This document shows positions 37,494 to 47,039 of a stretch of DNA of 64,000 nucleotides, piece by piece (the stretch's first letter is position 1; the number at the start of each line of letters is the position of its first letter). Location of the stretch: assembly GCF_050948175.1 (NCBI RefSeq), contig NW_027490134.1, forward strand, positions 124,001 through 188,000, in the 5' to 3' direction. This DNA is from Xylocopa sonorina. Its lineage: Eukaryota; Arthropoda; Insecta; Hymenoptera; Apidae. The notes beneath the pieces are model-generated. The model saw nothing but the letters and a program-made list of their open reading frames with translations, had not been told where the DNA came from and made no database searches. The translations under genes were made by a program, and so were the position numbers.

Positions 37494-38760
37494 ATGAAAG
37501 ATTTGAGTAAAATCACAGTTACTGCGCTAGAAGAAATATTAATGGAGCATAAACTACCTACTGCTGGTTCGAAAGCTATATTATTTTCCCGTTTGATGGA
37601 TGTTGACCCAGACGGAACGTGGATAGATGACAAGCTGAAGGAGGTTCGTGAAGATAATGAAGGGTCGTGTGTTGATGTATCATCAAACATGCAGCCAGCA
37701 ATGAATTTACAGCAACGAGAAATTAGTTTTTCCATAAAGGAAAAAGAATTAACAGAAGGTGAGTTAGTTATGTTGCGCTTCGAGTTAGATGCGATGCGTT
37801 GTTGTGTTTTATCTGAAATTAGTTAGCGGCGAACGAATATTTTGGCAGTAGCAAATTTACTTTGTAAATTTGATGGCAAATCTGGTGATTGTGAAATTTG
37901 GAAGAAGCAGATCAATTTGTTGAAGACGATATATAAATTGGAAGGTGACGTTGCACGATTACTTATCAGTATGCGACTGAAGGGAAAAGCATTTGAATGG
38001 TTTCATTCTAAACTAGAATATATAACTATGCCATTCAACCGACTGCGGGAAGAATTAAGAGTTACGTTTTATCATCCACAAAGCAAGTTTGAAATAAGGA
38101 AGGAATTTGAAGAGCGATTATGGAAGAAGAACGTGACATTTCATGAATATTTGCACGAGAAGATCATCCTTAGAAATCGAGTACCAATCAACGACCATGA
38201 AATACCTGAATATTTGATTGACGGCATCCCGATGAAATGCTCAGTAGCCAGGCGCGTATTCAACAGATTACAAAAACCGATCAACTTTCGAAAGCGTTTG
38301 AGGAGGTAATTCTCCGAGATCAAGGTTTGTCGCGTGTGCAGATGTCAACAAAGTTTGAGAAGTATGAAAACAGTTTCGATAGAAATGAACGAAACGAGGT
38401 GGTCAATATGGGTGAGATAAAAGAGTTCACCGGTAATATTGTACGACGTTATAATTGTGGTGGGCGCGATCATATTAGCGTGAATTGTCCAACGAAATAT
38501 CGCGGAGTAAAATGTTTTATATGTCAAGAACGTGGACATATTGCGTCGAAATGTCCCAAGAAATTTAAAACGAGTGAAGAGAGCTGCGCGACATTAGGAG
38601 TATCGTACCGAAGGTATATCAAAAATGATTTACTTAACAGATACGGGATCGAAGCATTAGTGGAATCAGGATGTGATTTTAATTTAATTCACACAGACGA
38701 GTTTATTAAGCTCGGTTTCCGAAATTACGACACAATGAATTACATTTCGATGGTATAGGT
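37494..38760 (+). pseudogene. Gag remnant with SAP-like domain and CCHC knuckles
   Basis: The first Met codon is at 37494. Residues 1-35 (DLSKITVTALEEILMEH, then GSKAILFSRLMD) resemble a SAP-type helix-extension-helix domain, as seen in some arthropod Gypsy Gag proteins. After an in-frame stop at 37824 the same frame continues into a Retrotrans_gag-type region (GKAFEWFHSKLEY, FEERLWKKNVTFHEY, EYLIDGIP). A frameshift near 38240 leads into the nucleocapsid part. One zinc knuckle (CFICQERGHIASKC, about 38511-38552) is intact. The preceding one reads RRYNCGGRDHISVNC, with Arg where the first Cys should be. Gag would package element RNA in virus-like particles; this copy cannot. Confidence 0.85.
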
Positions 38761-38940
38761 TCAAAGAATGATACAACATTTGGTGAATTTCAAGCAGAAA
38801 TTACCGTAGATGGGCATTGATATCCGATTTGTATAGAAGTAATCTCTGATACCATTGTTCGACACAAGCTGTTGATAGGAACGAATCTCTTAAATATAAC
38901 CGATGTTAGCATTAGAGGTGGTAAAGTAAGCTTTCGTTGA
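38640..38940 (+). pseudogene. Retropepsin-type protease remnant
   Basis: Frame-continuous with the nucleocapsid part: ALVESGCDFNLIHTDEFIKLGF stands where the family has an active-site Asp-Ser/Thr-Gly, so the catalytic Asp is replaced by Glu. A stop follows at 38756, and a second conserved element (HKLLIGTNLL) appears downstream, with a further stop after it. The role would be polyprotein processing; this copy is inactive by active-site change and by stops. Confidence 0.75.
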
Positions 38941-39059
38941 TTACCGAAAGTAACGCGCGAAATTGTTGAAAGAGAAAGCATTGTACCGGAAATATTTAAA
39001 ACAGATGTGACGAGTGTCGTGTTAGAAGTAAATCAAGTTGATGTGTCTCATGCATTAGA

Positions 39060-39990
39060 TCCTAATTAGCAAGTGGCGATAGAAAATCTTATTAGTAATT
39101 ACAAGCCGAGGAAAACCTTTGAACGTGAAATTGCAATAAAATTAATATTGGAAGGCGAATAGTCCGTATATCAATCGGCGAGACGATTGTCAGCGTCGCA
39201 AAAAGAGATTGTTAATGTGTAGATAGAACAGTGGATTGCAGCTGGCGTCTCTCAGTTATCTACTTCTGATTATGCGAGTCCGGTTGTTCGCGTTCGGAAG
39301 AAAAATGATTCGTTTAGATTATGTGTGGATCATCGACAAATTAATAAAAAGATAATTAAATGTAGATATCCGTTACAACTGATTGAAGACCAATTAGATC
39401 TGTTACAAGTCGCGCGCAATTTCAGTACTCGACTTGAAAAAGTTTCTTGACTTGAAAAACGGGTTCTCTCACGTGCGACAGGATAAATCAAGTCGAAAGT
39501 ATACAGCATTTATTGTACCAGATGGTCATTATGAATTCTTACGAGTCCCTTTTGGTTTATGTAATTCTCCAGCAGTTTTTCAAAGATTTACAAATACCAT
39601 ATTTAGAGATCTTATTCGTGAGAAAATAGTTTTAGCATACATGAATGATTTGATTATTTCATCAAATGATACTGAACGTGGGATCAAAGATCTTGAAAGT
39701 GTTTTAATTGTAGCGAGCGGAGCCGGTTTAATATTCAGTTGGCAAGAATTTTGTTTTGGGTAATCTTCTGTTGAATTCCTCGGGCATGTAATCAACAATG
39801 GTTGTATTCGCCCCTCACTAAAACTGATGCAGTCCGACGATTTCCAGAGCCGACAAATGTTAAACAAGTACAAAGTTTACTTGGACTCATCGGGTATTTT
39901 CGTAAATTTATCCGTGAGTACCCTGTAATTGTGCGACCTTTGCCTAACCTTCTGCAAGCGAATGCTAAATTCTGTTTTCGAGCGACTTAA
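39060..39990 (+). pseudogene. Ty3/Gypsy reverse transcriptase remnant
   Basis: Recognisable in order: ARRLSASQKEIVN, WIAAGVSQLSTSDYASPVV, RLCVDHRQINKK, CRYPLQLIEDQLD, LDLKNGFSHV (retains the first catalytic Asp), FIVPDGHYEFLRVPFGLCNS, then AYMNDLIISSND, where the second position of the usual Asp-Asp pair is altered because the first Asp is Asn. After a stop comes HVINNGCIRPS and NVKQVQSLLGLIGYFRKFI, the thumb/connection. Stops at about 39161 and 39220 and a short imperfect duplication or frameshift near 39435 interrupt it. Confidence 0.9.
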
Positions 39991-40017
39991 ATGGAAGCAT
40001 TCTAGTAGAAGTAGAGA

Positions 40018-40390
40018 TGGAGCTGCATACAGATGCTTCTGCGCTAGGGTACAGAGCGATTTTATTTCAAAGAAATAACGAAGATCAACCTTTTCAGTCT
40101 GTATATTATTTTCTAGTGGTAAGACAACTTCTGCTGCATCTAAATACAGTAGCTCTGAGTTTCAAGTTTTAGCAATAGTAAAAGCGTTGAAGAAATGTGG
40201 AGTTCCTTTATTAGGAATTTCGTTTATTATTGTTATTAATTGCCGAGCTATTACTCCTACAATGAATAAGAGAGATCTTCGTGTATGTGTTGCATGATGA
40301 GCATTATCGTTCAAAGAATTGATTACCGGATAGAGCATCGTCCAGGGATGGACATGATACATGTTGATGCGCTTAGTAGAAATCCTCTTC
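40018..40390 (+). pseudogene. RNase H remnant of the Gypsy element
   Basis: Frames read ELHTDASALGYRAILFQ at the start, then SKYSSSEFQVLAIVKALKK and NKRDLR, and finally GMDMIHVDALSRNP, the usual end of a Ty3/Gypsy RNase H domain. It is split among frames with stops. The domain would degrade RNA in the RNA:DNA hybrid. Confidence 0.75.
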
Positions 40391-40539
40391 CTACGAATTT
40401 CCTAATCGATGGATCTGATGCAAGTCTTACAGCGCACAAAAAAGCACGCAGCGCATGAAAAGCACAGGAAGAAGATGAGACTGTATTGAAACTTCGAATG
40501 TGGTACTTAGAAGTAGTATTATTAATGTGGTATGTAGAA

Positions 40540-40990
40540 GTAGATCAACAATGTTTGAAATCAACAATACATCGAAGTATTAGCACGTCACCGTTTCATC
40601 TTCTCTTTGGGACACATCCTCGACTTAAAGGTTATCTTGACATCCGAGACATACTTGAAAAGGAATGGATCGCACCTTTTCATAATAAACGAGATGAAGT
40701 ACGACTTCAAGCAAGTAAAAATATATCCAGGATCCAATAAGAGAATAGGCGAACTTTTAACAAAAGTAGACGAAAGGCTAGAATTTATCGTGAAGGAGAT
40801 CTAGTAGCAATTAAACGTATGCAACAGAGTACTGGTCTAAATATAGCTCATAAATATTTTGAACCGTATGAAGTTGCACGAGTTTTACGCAATCAACGAT
40901 TTGTAGCTTGAAAGGTAGGGCAAGGAGAAGGACCCCTATAAATATCGACGTCAGCAGATTCTATGAAATTGTGAATCGAAGAAATCTATG
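40540..40990 (+). pseudogene. Integrase C-terminal remnant; catalytic core missing
   Basis: STIHRSISTSPFHLLFGTHP corresponds to the end of the Gypsy integrase core, followed by EKEWIAPFHNKRDEVRLQAS, a frame change, then YREGDLVAIKRMQ and KYFEPYEVARVL, the C-terminal domain. Only about 150 bp separate the RNase H end from this point, too little for the zinc-binding domain and the DDE residues, so an internal deletion is inferred. Confidence 0.8.
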
Positions 40991-41061
40991 ATACTTATCT
41001 GAAATCGAAGATGACATGAATGAAGACGTTTCGGAACGATTGTTCATGCAGGACGGCCGAG

Positions 41062-41205
41062 TGAAGAGTAACGAAATTATCTTAATTTAAAAGCTAATCA
41101 ATAATTCAAGTTTCAAATGTTAGGTGCGTGGAATATTCTAGAATGCGAGCGAGAGCGAATGTGCGGAATAAATGATATTTCGTGTGTATATTTATGATAT
41201 GCGCT
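41062..41205 (+). repeat. Truncated 3' LTR of the Ty3/Gypsy element
   Basis: Matches 37075-37210 from TGAAGAG through GGAATAAATGATATTTCGTG, including the AATAAA signal. The rest of the LTR is absent, and piggyBac-derived sequence follows. Confidence 0.72.
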
Positions 41206-41209
41206 ACAA

Positions 41210-41640
41210 TTACACATAGAATGTGCTACAATTTTGCATTTCCTCATGAGCGAGTTTGGCACCATAGGGACTTGAGAAAGGTATAATGTTTGGCTGGTTG
41301 CCTCGCGGATCAAACCAATCATTTGGATCACTTGTTTCAGTATTTCTTAGTGAAATACTAGATGAATTGTCACTATCTGAAGATGGTGGTGGTATTATAC
41401 GCCGACATTTGCGTGATACAAATAGCTCTCCTGACGAGTCACTATCTGTTCGTCCTCTCAACATTTTTAGCTGATGGATACCAAAACTTTTTCAAAATAG
41501 TCACTATAATACTGAATTCTCTCTGCTGCAATAGGTCTTTATACTCCCGTGGATTTTTTAGAATGACACTCGTCTCGTATTTGCTCTTTCGCCTCTCTGG
41601 CATTCCCATCCCATTATTTTATGTTTATGCATTGCATACA
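41210..41640 (-). pseudogene. piggyBac-like transposase N-terminal fragment
   Basis: Minus strand 41464-41210 reads an acidic, Ser-rich start (TDSDSSGELFVS, PPPSSDSDNSSS) followed by NDWFDPRGNQPNIIPFSSP, which resembles the acidic N-terminus and the PNIxPF motif that precede the DDE core in piggyBac transposases. Upstream on the same strand (41640-41465) a basic segment, RRKSKYETSVILKNPREYKD, may belong to the same or another protein. The fragment ends in stops at 41210. Relative to the fragment at 41765-42107 it lies on the wrong side, so the element is rearranged. Confidence 0.6.
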
Positions 41641-41764
41641 AATGCATTGCTTGTATCATTTCGACAGTCCAAGCGAAACGGATACAGTGTATTAAAGTCA
41701 TCGTTTGTTTATACCCATTAGTCAAGCATTCGGCATCAAGTACTCACGCGCTGCCGCCTGAGCG

Positions 41765-42107
41765 AGAAGTGCAGCAAGATCGGCGTTGCAATCAACGTGT
41801 TAATAGTATTTTCGAAAGTGTAAACAATTGCGTTAACAACAATTCTAAGTTTATACAAACGATCCTCAGTCCTAGCCATGGAAATAACGGTGAAATGAAA
41901 AGTATTCTATATAAACCGATTGCGCTTCACCGCGTTTTTTATTCGATCGTTTGTACACATTTCCTTTTGAGACCAATATAATCTAATTTCAGGAAGAGGC
42001 ACTACAACCAATATAAGCGGGACACCAATAAAAATGTTCAGTTCGTTCCCTGTAAGAGGCTTCCTGGCCACTTGGTGTTTAGAAGAAAAGAAAATTTCAA
42101 AGTACAC
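41765..42107 (-). pseudogene. piggyBac-like transposase middle fragment
   Basis: Minus strand reads ELNIFIGVPLILVVVPLPEI, then RLYWSQKE and NAVKRNRFI, matching the conserved piggyBac block before the first catalytic Asp, then decays into stops (RTEDRLYKLRIVVNAIV in another frame). It is closely related to 61030-61330 on the plus strand. Its 5' boundary with satellite (near 42085) is the same as the boundary at 61020, indicating shared ancestry of the junction. Confidence 0.75.
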
Positions 42108-42298
42108 AAGTAGATAAGCATAATGCTATACATGGAATTGCATGGATCTGTAGAATTCACATTCCTTTGAAGTGTAGAAATATATAAGCATAAGAATATG
42201 CTTAGAAGATTACAACTTACTTGCTTTGAATCGTTGGGATGAAATGTATCATCGCGATACGTGAAGCGTTAGAACTCTATTTCTTCGATACTTACGTA
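42100..42298 (-). repeat. Old ~179-bp satellite, minus orientation
   Basis: Just over one unit: TAGATAAGCATAATGCTATA, CTGTAGAATTCACATTCC, ATTACAACTTACTTGCTTTG, TAGAACTCTATTTCTTCGAT. It ends at an orientation switch near 42298. Confidence 0.8.
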
Positions 42299-42525
42299 TC
42301 CCATGAATCCTACGGTTGCATGCAATGTGAAGGCGTTTCGTAGTATTTGCATGCCAATGCATGAGAGTTCTAATGCTTCATACAACGCGAGAGCCCATCT
42401 CATTTCAACGTTACAAGGTAAGTTATTTGTGATGTTCTATGCATTGCATTATACTTATCTGCTTCTGCTTTTCAAAGGAATGTGAGTTCCACAAATTCAT
42501 GCAACGGGATAGCACCTCTAAGTGT
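42299..42525 (+). repeat. Old ~179-bp satellite, plus orientation
   Basis: GAGAGTTCTAATGCTTCATA, CATCTCATTTCAACGTTACA and GCATTGCATTATACTTATCT are plus-orientation landmarks. About 1.3 units, ending near 42525 in unrelated sequence. Confidence 0.8.
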
Positions 42526-42906
42526 AACGTCGTGCATAGCCCCTGCCACTCATTCCACACATGAGCCTTCTCGCACTTCCATCATCAACTCCTGGACTCA
42601 GGCAACCCGCCGCGCTCGCCTACAGCACCGGCAACCGGCAGCGTTCATGCGCGCACACCTGCACACGCTCACACACACCAAGTACCGCTGTGTCACTCGA
42701 ACCGACCAGTATACACGGCTCGTTCACACCAGTCATCTCTGTTTCAATCTCACCGACGAGCACTATTGCCTCACTCCCACTAACGAGTATATCTACCTCG
42801 CTTGCACCAAAAACGAACACCCTTGTCTACCTCACATTTCAACGGGGACTCTTTCAATTCAGGAAGCCAACTTTATCAGAACCTGTATTCCACTTCTAGA
42901 TCTCTA
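42526..42906. other. C-rich noncoding segment with a weak 27-bp pattern
   Basis: Non-satellite, C/A-rich sequence. Two overlapping plus-strand frames stay open for over 100 codons, but neither resembles a protein. In one frame, 42699-42838 shows a degenerate nine-residue rhythm (SLEPTSIHG, SFTPVISVS, ISPTSTIA, SLPLTSIST, SLAPKTNTL), suggesting an old 27-bp minisatellite that keeps the frame open by repetition. Confidence 0.4.
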
Positions 42907-43589
<683 letters not shown>

Positions 43590-44005
43590 CCATTAAGCTT
43601 GTCGTGATGAGTGATATTGATTCATTCAATCTAAATTAATATTTTCTTTTTAAGTTTCTCGATTTTTTTACTTTCTCTCGCGATACCGTCTATTTCGTTG
43701 TACCTTGTCCTTACGGTATGGTATATAATTTGTTGTTTGATATTACTAGGGTTTCCTCTTAATAAATGCAATGATTCCACAGATTTTCTTTTTCTTGCTC
43801 TTTAGTTACATTGTTGTTATTTTATGCTTTCCACCCTCCACATTCCCTGTCTACACCATCCCGGAACCAGCGTTATACGATTACCTCAGGATGAAGCTCC
43901 GGTCTCGCTATCCCGAGATCGAGTATTCTCCCTTGCATCCGTTGATATATATATGTCAAATATTGAAGAATATTTCCTCTTATCCTTTGTATTTTTCGAA
44001 TTACG
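43590..44005 (+). repeat. Dispersed ~400-bp repeat, copy 2
   Basis: Inverted partner of 30476-30885, starting at AAGCTTGTCGTGATGAGTGA and ending at TTTGTATTTTTCGAA. The plus-strand open frame at 43771 begins like the one at 30703 but runs past the repeat end into unrelated sequence, so the shared reading frame is a property of the repeat. It forms the outer edge of the large inverted duplication. Confidence 0.78.
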
Positions 44006-44130
44006 TTTTAGTTAGATGTATATTAGAAACGCGTCGAAATATCGGATTTCCGCACGATTTTTTAGTAAAGTTTTATTTTTTTTCGACTATTCGTTTTCAT
44101 TTCGCCGAAGGCGCTCCTGTATTCGATGCG

Positions 44131-44202
44131 GATCCGCTCCGATTGAACCCACCGATCATTACATTATGTTACGTGAATAAGCGTTCAATCGGAGCGGATC
44201 TC
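44131..44202. repeat. Inverted repeat with 18-bp perfect arms
   Basis: GATCCGCTCCGATTGAAC (near 44132-44149) is followed about 34 bases later by its exact complement GTTCAATCGGAGCGGATC (near 44184-44201). Transcripts would form a stable stem-loop. It could be a transposon-internal hairpin or a processed small-RNA precursor; nothing else supports either. Confidence 0.8.
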
Positions 44203-44282
44203 TGCCACTCCAAAACTGCGGAAGACTTACTGCATAGCCTCATCCCTGGGAAAGTTCCGAAGGTTACTTCCGTCCCGAGATG

Positions 44283-44525
44283 GAAGTGTGGTTACGTTAG
44301 ATTTAGTTAGGTTACGCTAGGTCAGTTAAGGTTGAGTTATGTTTGGGAATGTTTGTTAGGTTGCTCGGTTATGTTGGGATAGATTTAAGAAAGCGTAGGT
44401 TTGATTTGTTTATGTTTAGAAGAGGGAAAGTTTGATTGTGTTAGGCTGGGTTAGATTTGAGTGAAGGCAGGGTAAGTCAGATTAGGTGTAACTGGGGTTA
44501 GCTTAGTTTAAATTAATTTTAGGAG
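44283..44525 (+). repeat. Degenerate TTAGG-like sequence
   Basis: A G/T-rich strand with many GTTAGG, GTTACG, GGTTA and TTAGTTAGG words, for example TTTAGTTAGGTTACGCTAGG near 44301, and no consistent 5-bp phase. TTAGG is the telomere repeat of many insects including Hymenoptera. This is at best a very decayed interstitial telomere-like tract, or just a G/T-biased low-complexity stretch. Confidence 0.4.
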
Positions 44526-44579
44526 ATGATAGATTAAGTTAAGCCAAGTAAGAGATAGATTATCGATAATTGGCAATGT

Positions 44580-44765
44580 CATCCGTCGATAGTTCTTGAA
44601 TTACCGACTATTGGTAATACCGGTCGTTATAATATCATGAGTTATCGACCTCATGCATCACCTACTGTCGATATATCGTGAGTTTTCGAACGCAGGAAAA
44701 TTCAGTCGTTGATAAGTCTTGAGTTACCTACTATTAGTTACACCACTCGTGTGTGATATCATACG
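44580..44765 (+). repeat. Degenerate ~40-bp minisatellite, 4-5 units
   Basis: Units begin GTCGATAGTTCTTGAATTAC, GTCGTTATAATATCATGAGT, GTCGATATATCGTGAGTTTT and GTCGTTGATAAGTCTTGAGT at spacings of about 39, 44 and 38 bp. Each has GTCG, then TGA.TTA, then a TACTA-like part. Confidence 0.65.
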
Positions 44766-46395
44766 TTATCATATAATTTATGGATTATTAATCACAAGCA
44801 ACACCAGCAAGAATCACAAAATTATAGTGGGAAGCTGGAAATAATGGGTGATGCAATGTAGTTTTATTTTGCGAAGACAGTAAATCTGTTACTAATCAGT
44901 CTTTAATCGATGAGGCGATATAAAAAAACTGAAGGAATGTCTGATTTTACCCATTATGCGTGTAATCTAGATGTGAATAATTAAATAAAGGTTTACAATT
45001 AATATATGAATGTATAATATATATTTTAGTAAACAAATCAATTTATTTTACAGAATATAAATATTATTGATAAGATAAGTTGATGCCTGATTCCTCCCTA
45101 GAGGAGAATTTGGAACAGATAGATTTGGATAATTATATATGACAATAGAAAAGATCATGTAAATATTAATCGTCATCCAAATTAATTTAAACGGCGAATT
45201 CGTTAACAAAACTGTAAGCTCAAATATTATCTATTGTTCATTATGTTAAAAAAAGTTTATTGGTCTTCGTACATTACAGCACGTCATAGATCAGTCTGAT
45301 TTATTGCCCAAGTAACCGTAATTCAGAAGTTAATTAATATCACATTTTCAAAAATTTACAATATGTAAATTTAGTAAATTTTAAAGGTGATGAAGCCGGT
45401 ACACGGTTCTTGGATCTTAAAAATGGTAGAAAGATGCGGCAGAGAGAGGGGAACCTAGTTAACCACTAGGTACAACATTAAAAACGGATTCTCAAAATTT
45501 TCTGGCAATGCTTTCTCATAAAAAAAAATATTTTTTACGTTCAAATTACTTAGAAACGCAAAATAAGTTTACTAGTAATATAATATTATATATCTTTCGG
45601 AGAATTAATACTTGCATCGGCAAAGTTGTAATGGAATAGTTGAAAATTAGCACTGATCTAAGAAAAGCAATGAAATAAGAGATATTAATGGTCAATTTAA
45701 AGTCGAAACTTACTTTGAATAATTGAATACCGTTTTCTTAAAAGAAACCGATATATTAACTAATTAAGGAAAAATCATTCCTACTTATGACATTCCTATT
45801 TATATTTAATATGATAATATAAAATATTTTAAATATTAAAAAGCTAAAGTAAAATATATTTTTATATATTTTTCTAATATATTTCGTTACGTTAAATGGT
45901 AAAAATTGAACAAATTGCGTTTGAAAATATTGAATTATGTAGATTGATCTTTACTCATACATTTATAATAAAATGAACATAGTTATTCACATTTAATTTT
46001 CTTTTTTTTGAAACAACGAGCAAAGATATAAAGTACTTTGTTGTTATGGTTCTAGCTGCTTCACAAGTTCCGAAAATGATAAAATAGACCAATACCAGGA
46101 AAAAGTCTAATGTTTTAAAACTATTTTACAGTTGAAAGATTATCTAAGCTTTATGCCTGGATGGATGCTTATACATAAGTATAACTGCCAAAATGAAATG
46201 AGATCGCAAAGTGATATTTACACACCTGCGTGCTGCAATCTTGATGTATTTAAATTTCCGATAAAAGCATATAAATGTTTATAATCTAATTATCAATTAC
46301 AAATAGAATTCTACAATTTATCCATGTAATAGTCCTTTCTTATTGTATGCATCCTCCAATACATACACAGTATCTTTAATCTTGATGGATTTCGT

Positions 46396-46462
46396 ATGTC
46401 CGTGTGTGTGGGTGGGTGTGTGTGCGCGCGCGTGTCTGTATGAGCGCGCGCACGTGTGTATA
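46396..46462. repeat. Alternating purine-pyrimidine tract (GT/GC), Z-DNA candidate
   Basis: CCGTGTGTGTGGGTGGGTGT, then GTGTGCGCGCGCGTGTCTGT and GAGCGCGCGCACGTGTGTAT. Mixed (GT)n and (GC)n blocks of this kind favour left-handed helix formation under supercoiling. No coding meaning. Confidence 0.85.
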
Positions 46463-46799
46463 TGGTAGCAGTTGCAGAAATACCACATAATATGTTTCAT
46501 GGTTTTGATTCTTGTAAATCGAATAAAATAGCATAAGATTTTCTGTAGAATATTAAGGAGATGTGAAGCTGCTCTTGCACTGCATACAGCATTTTTCACT
46601 GGAAGAATTTTTCTTCCAATATGTCGACTCCAGATTTATTTGAATTGTTCTCGTCTAGAAAATTAAAACCGAATGACATATCCCTTAACACAGCACGCCG
46701 ATAACCACGATACACAACAGATCCAAGGTTCCTTTATCTGAGATTAAGGCCTGCTTTCTTTGTTTCCAAACTTCTTTACATGGCGTTATATTCTTAAGA

Positions 46800-46820
46800 T
46801 TCTTTGTAAGTTACAAAGAA
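46800..46820. repeat. Short perfect palindrome
   Basis: Arms TTCTTTGTAA and TTACAAAGAA separated by a single G. No associated gene or terminator context. Confidence 0.8.
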
Positions 46821-47039
46821 CAGGAACGCTACATGGATTATAAAAGTGTAACAGTTTAATTTATATAATCTTGAACATTTTAAATCCGTTTACGTTGCTT
46901 TGCTTGTTGTATATGTTTATCACCTGGCGCTGAACCAACTACTACTGCCATCATCTCTTTCTAAAATTTGGAAAATCTACCAGTTCTAACGAAACCTTGC
47001 TTAGTTCGCAAATGTGTTTTTACTGTATCCAGCAGAAAT

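Larger units (their letters stand above)
37075..41205 (+). mobile_element. Degenerate Ty3/Gypsy LTR retrotransposon
   Basis: Full unit bounded by a 5' LTR and a truncated 3' LTR, about 4.1 kb, inserted in old minus-orientation satellite. Gag, protease, reverse transcriptase, RNase H and integrase C-terminal remnants follow in the canonical Ty3/Gypsy order. It is dead: there are many stops and frameshifts, a Glu in place of the protease catalytic Asp, an Asn in place of an Asp in the reverse transcriptase active site, and no visible integrase zinc finger or DDE core. The two LTRs have diverged considerably, which fits an old insertion. Its 3' LTR abuts a piggyBac relic at about 41206. Confidence 0.9.
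44006..47039. other. About 3.0 kb present only in duplication copy 2
   Basis: Lies between segments that are adjacent in the other copy (30475/30476). The left junction reads TTTTTCGAA then TTACG; the right junction reads CAGCAGAA then ATGAAATTACA; the other copy reads TTTTTCGAATGAAATTACA. Either this copy gained 3 kb or the other lost it. Contents: a long hairpin, TTAGG-like DNA, a 40-bp minisatellite, long AT-rich stretches (44770-46300, no gene seen) and a purine-pyrimidine tract. A 93-codon minus-strand frame at 46599-46318 is partly driven by the CA/GT tract and is not called. Confidence 0.65.

Noticed and set aside
43771..44310. 179-codon frame with hydrophobic start (MIPQIFFFLLF...)
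   Set aside because: The first part lies in a dispersed repeat whose other copy ends differently, and the rest crosses into unrelated sequence including the hairpin. Not a conserved gene.
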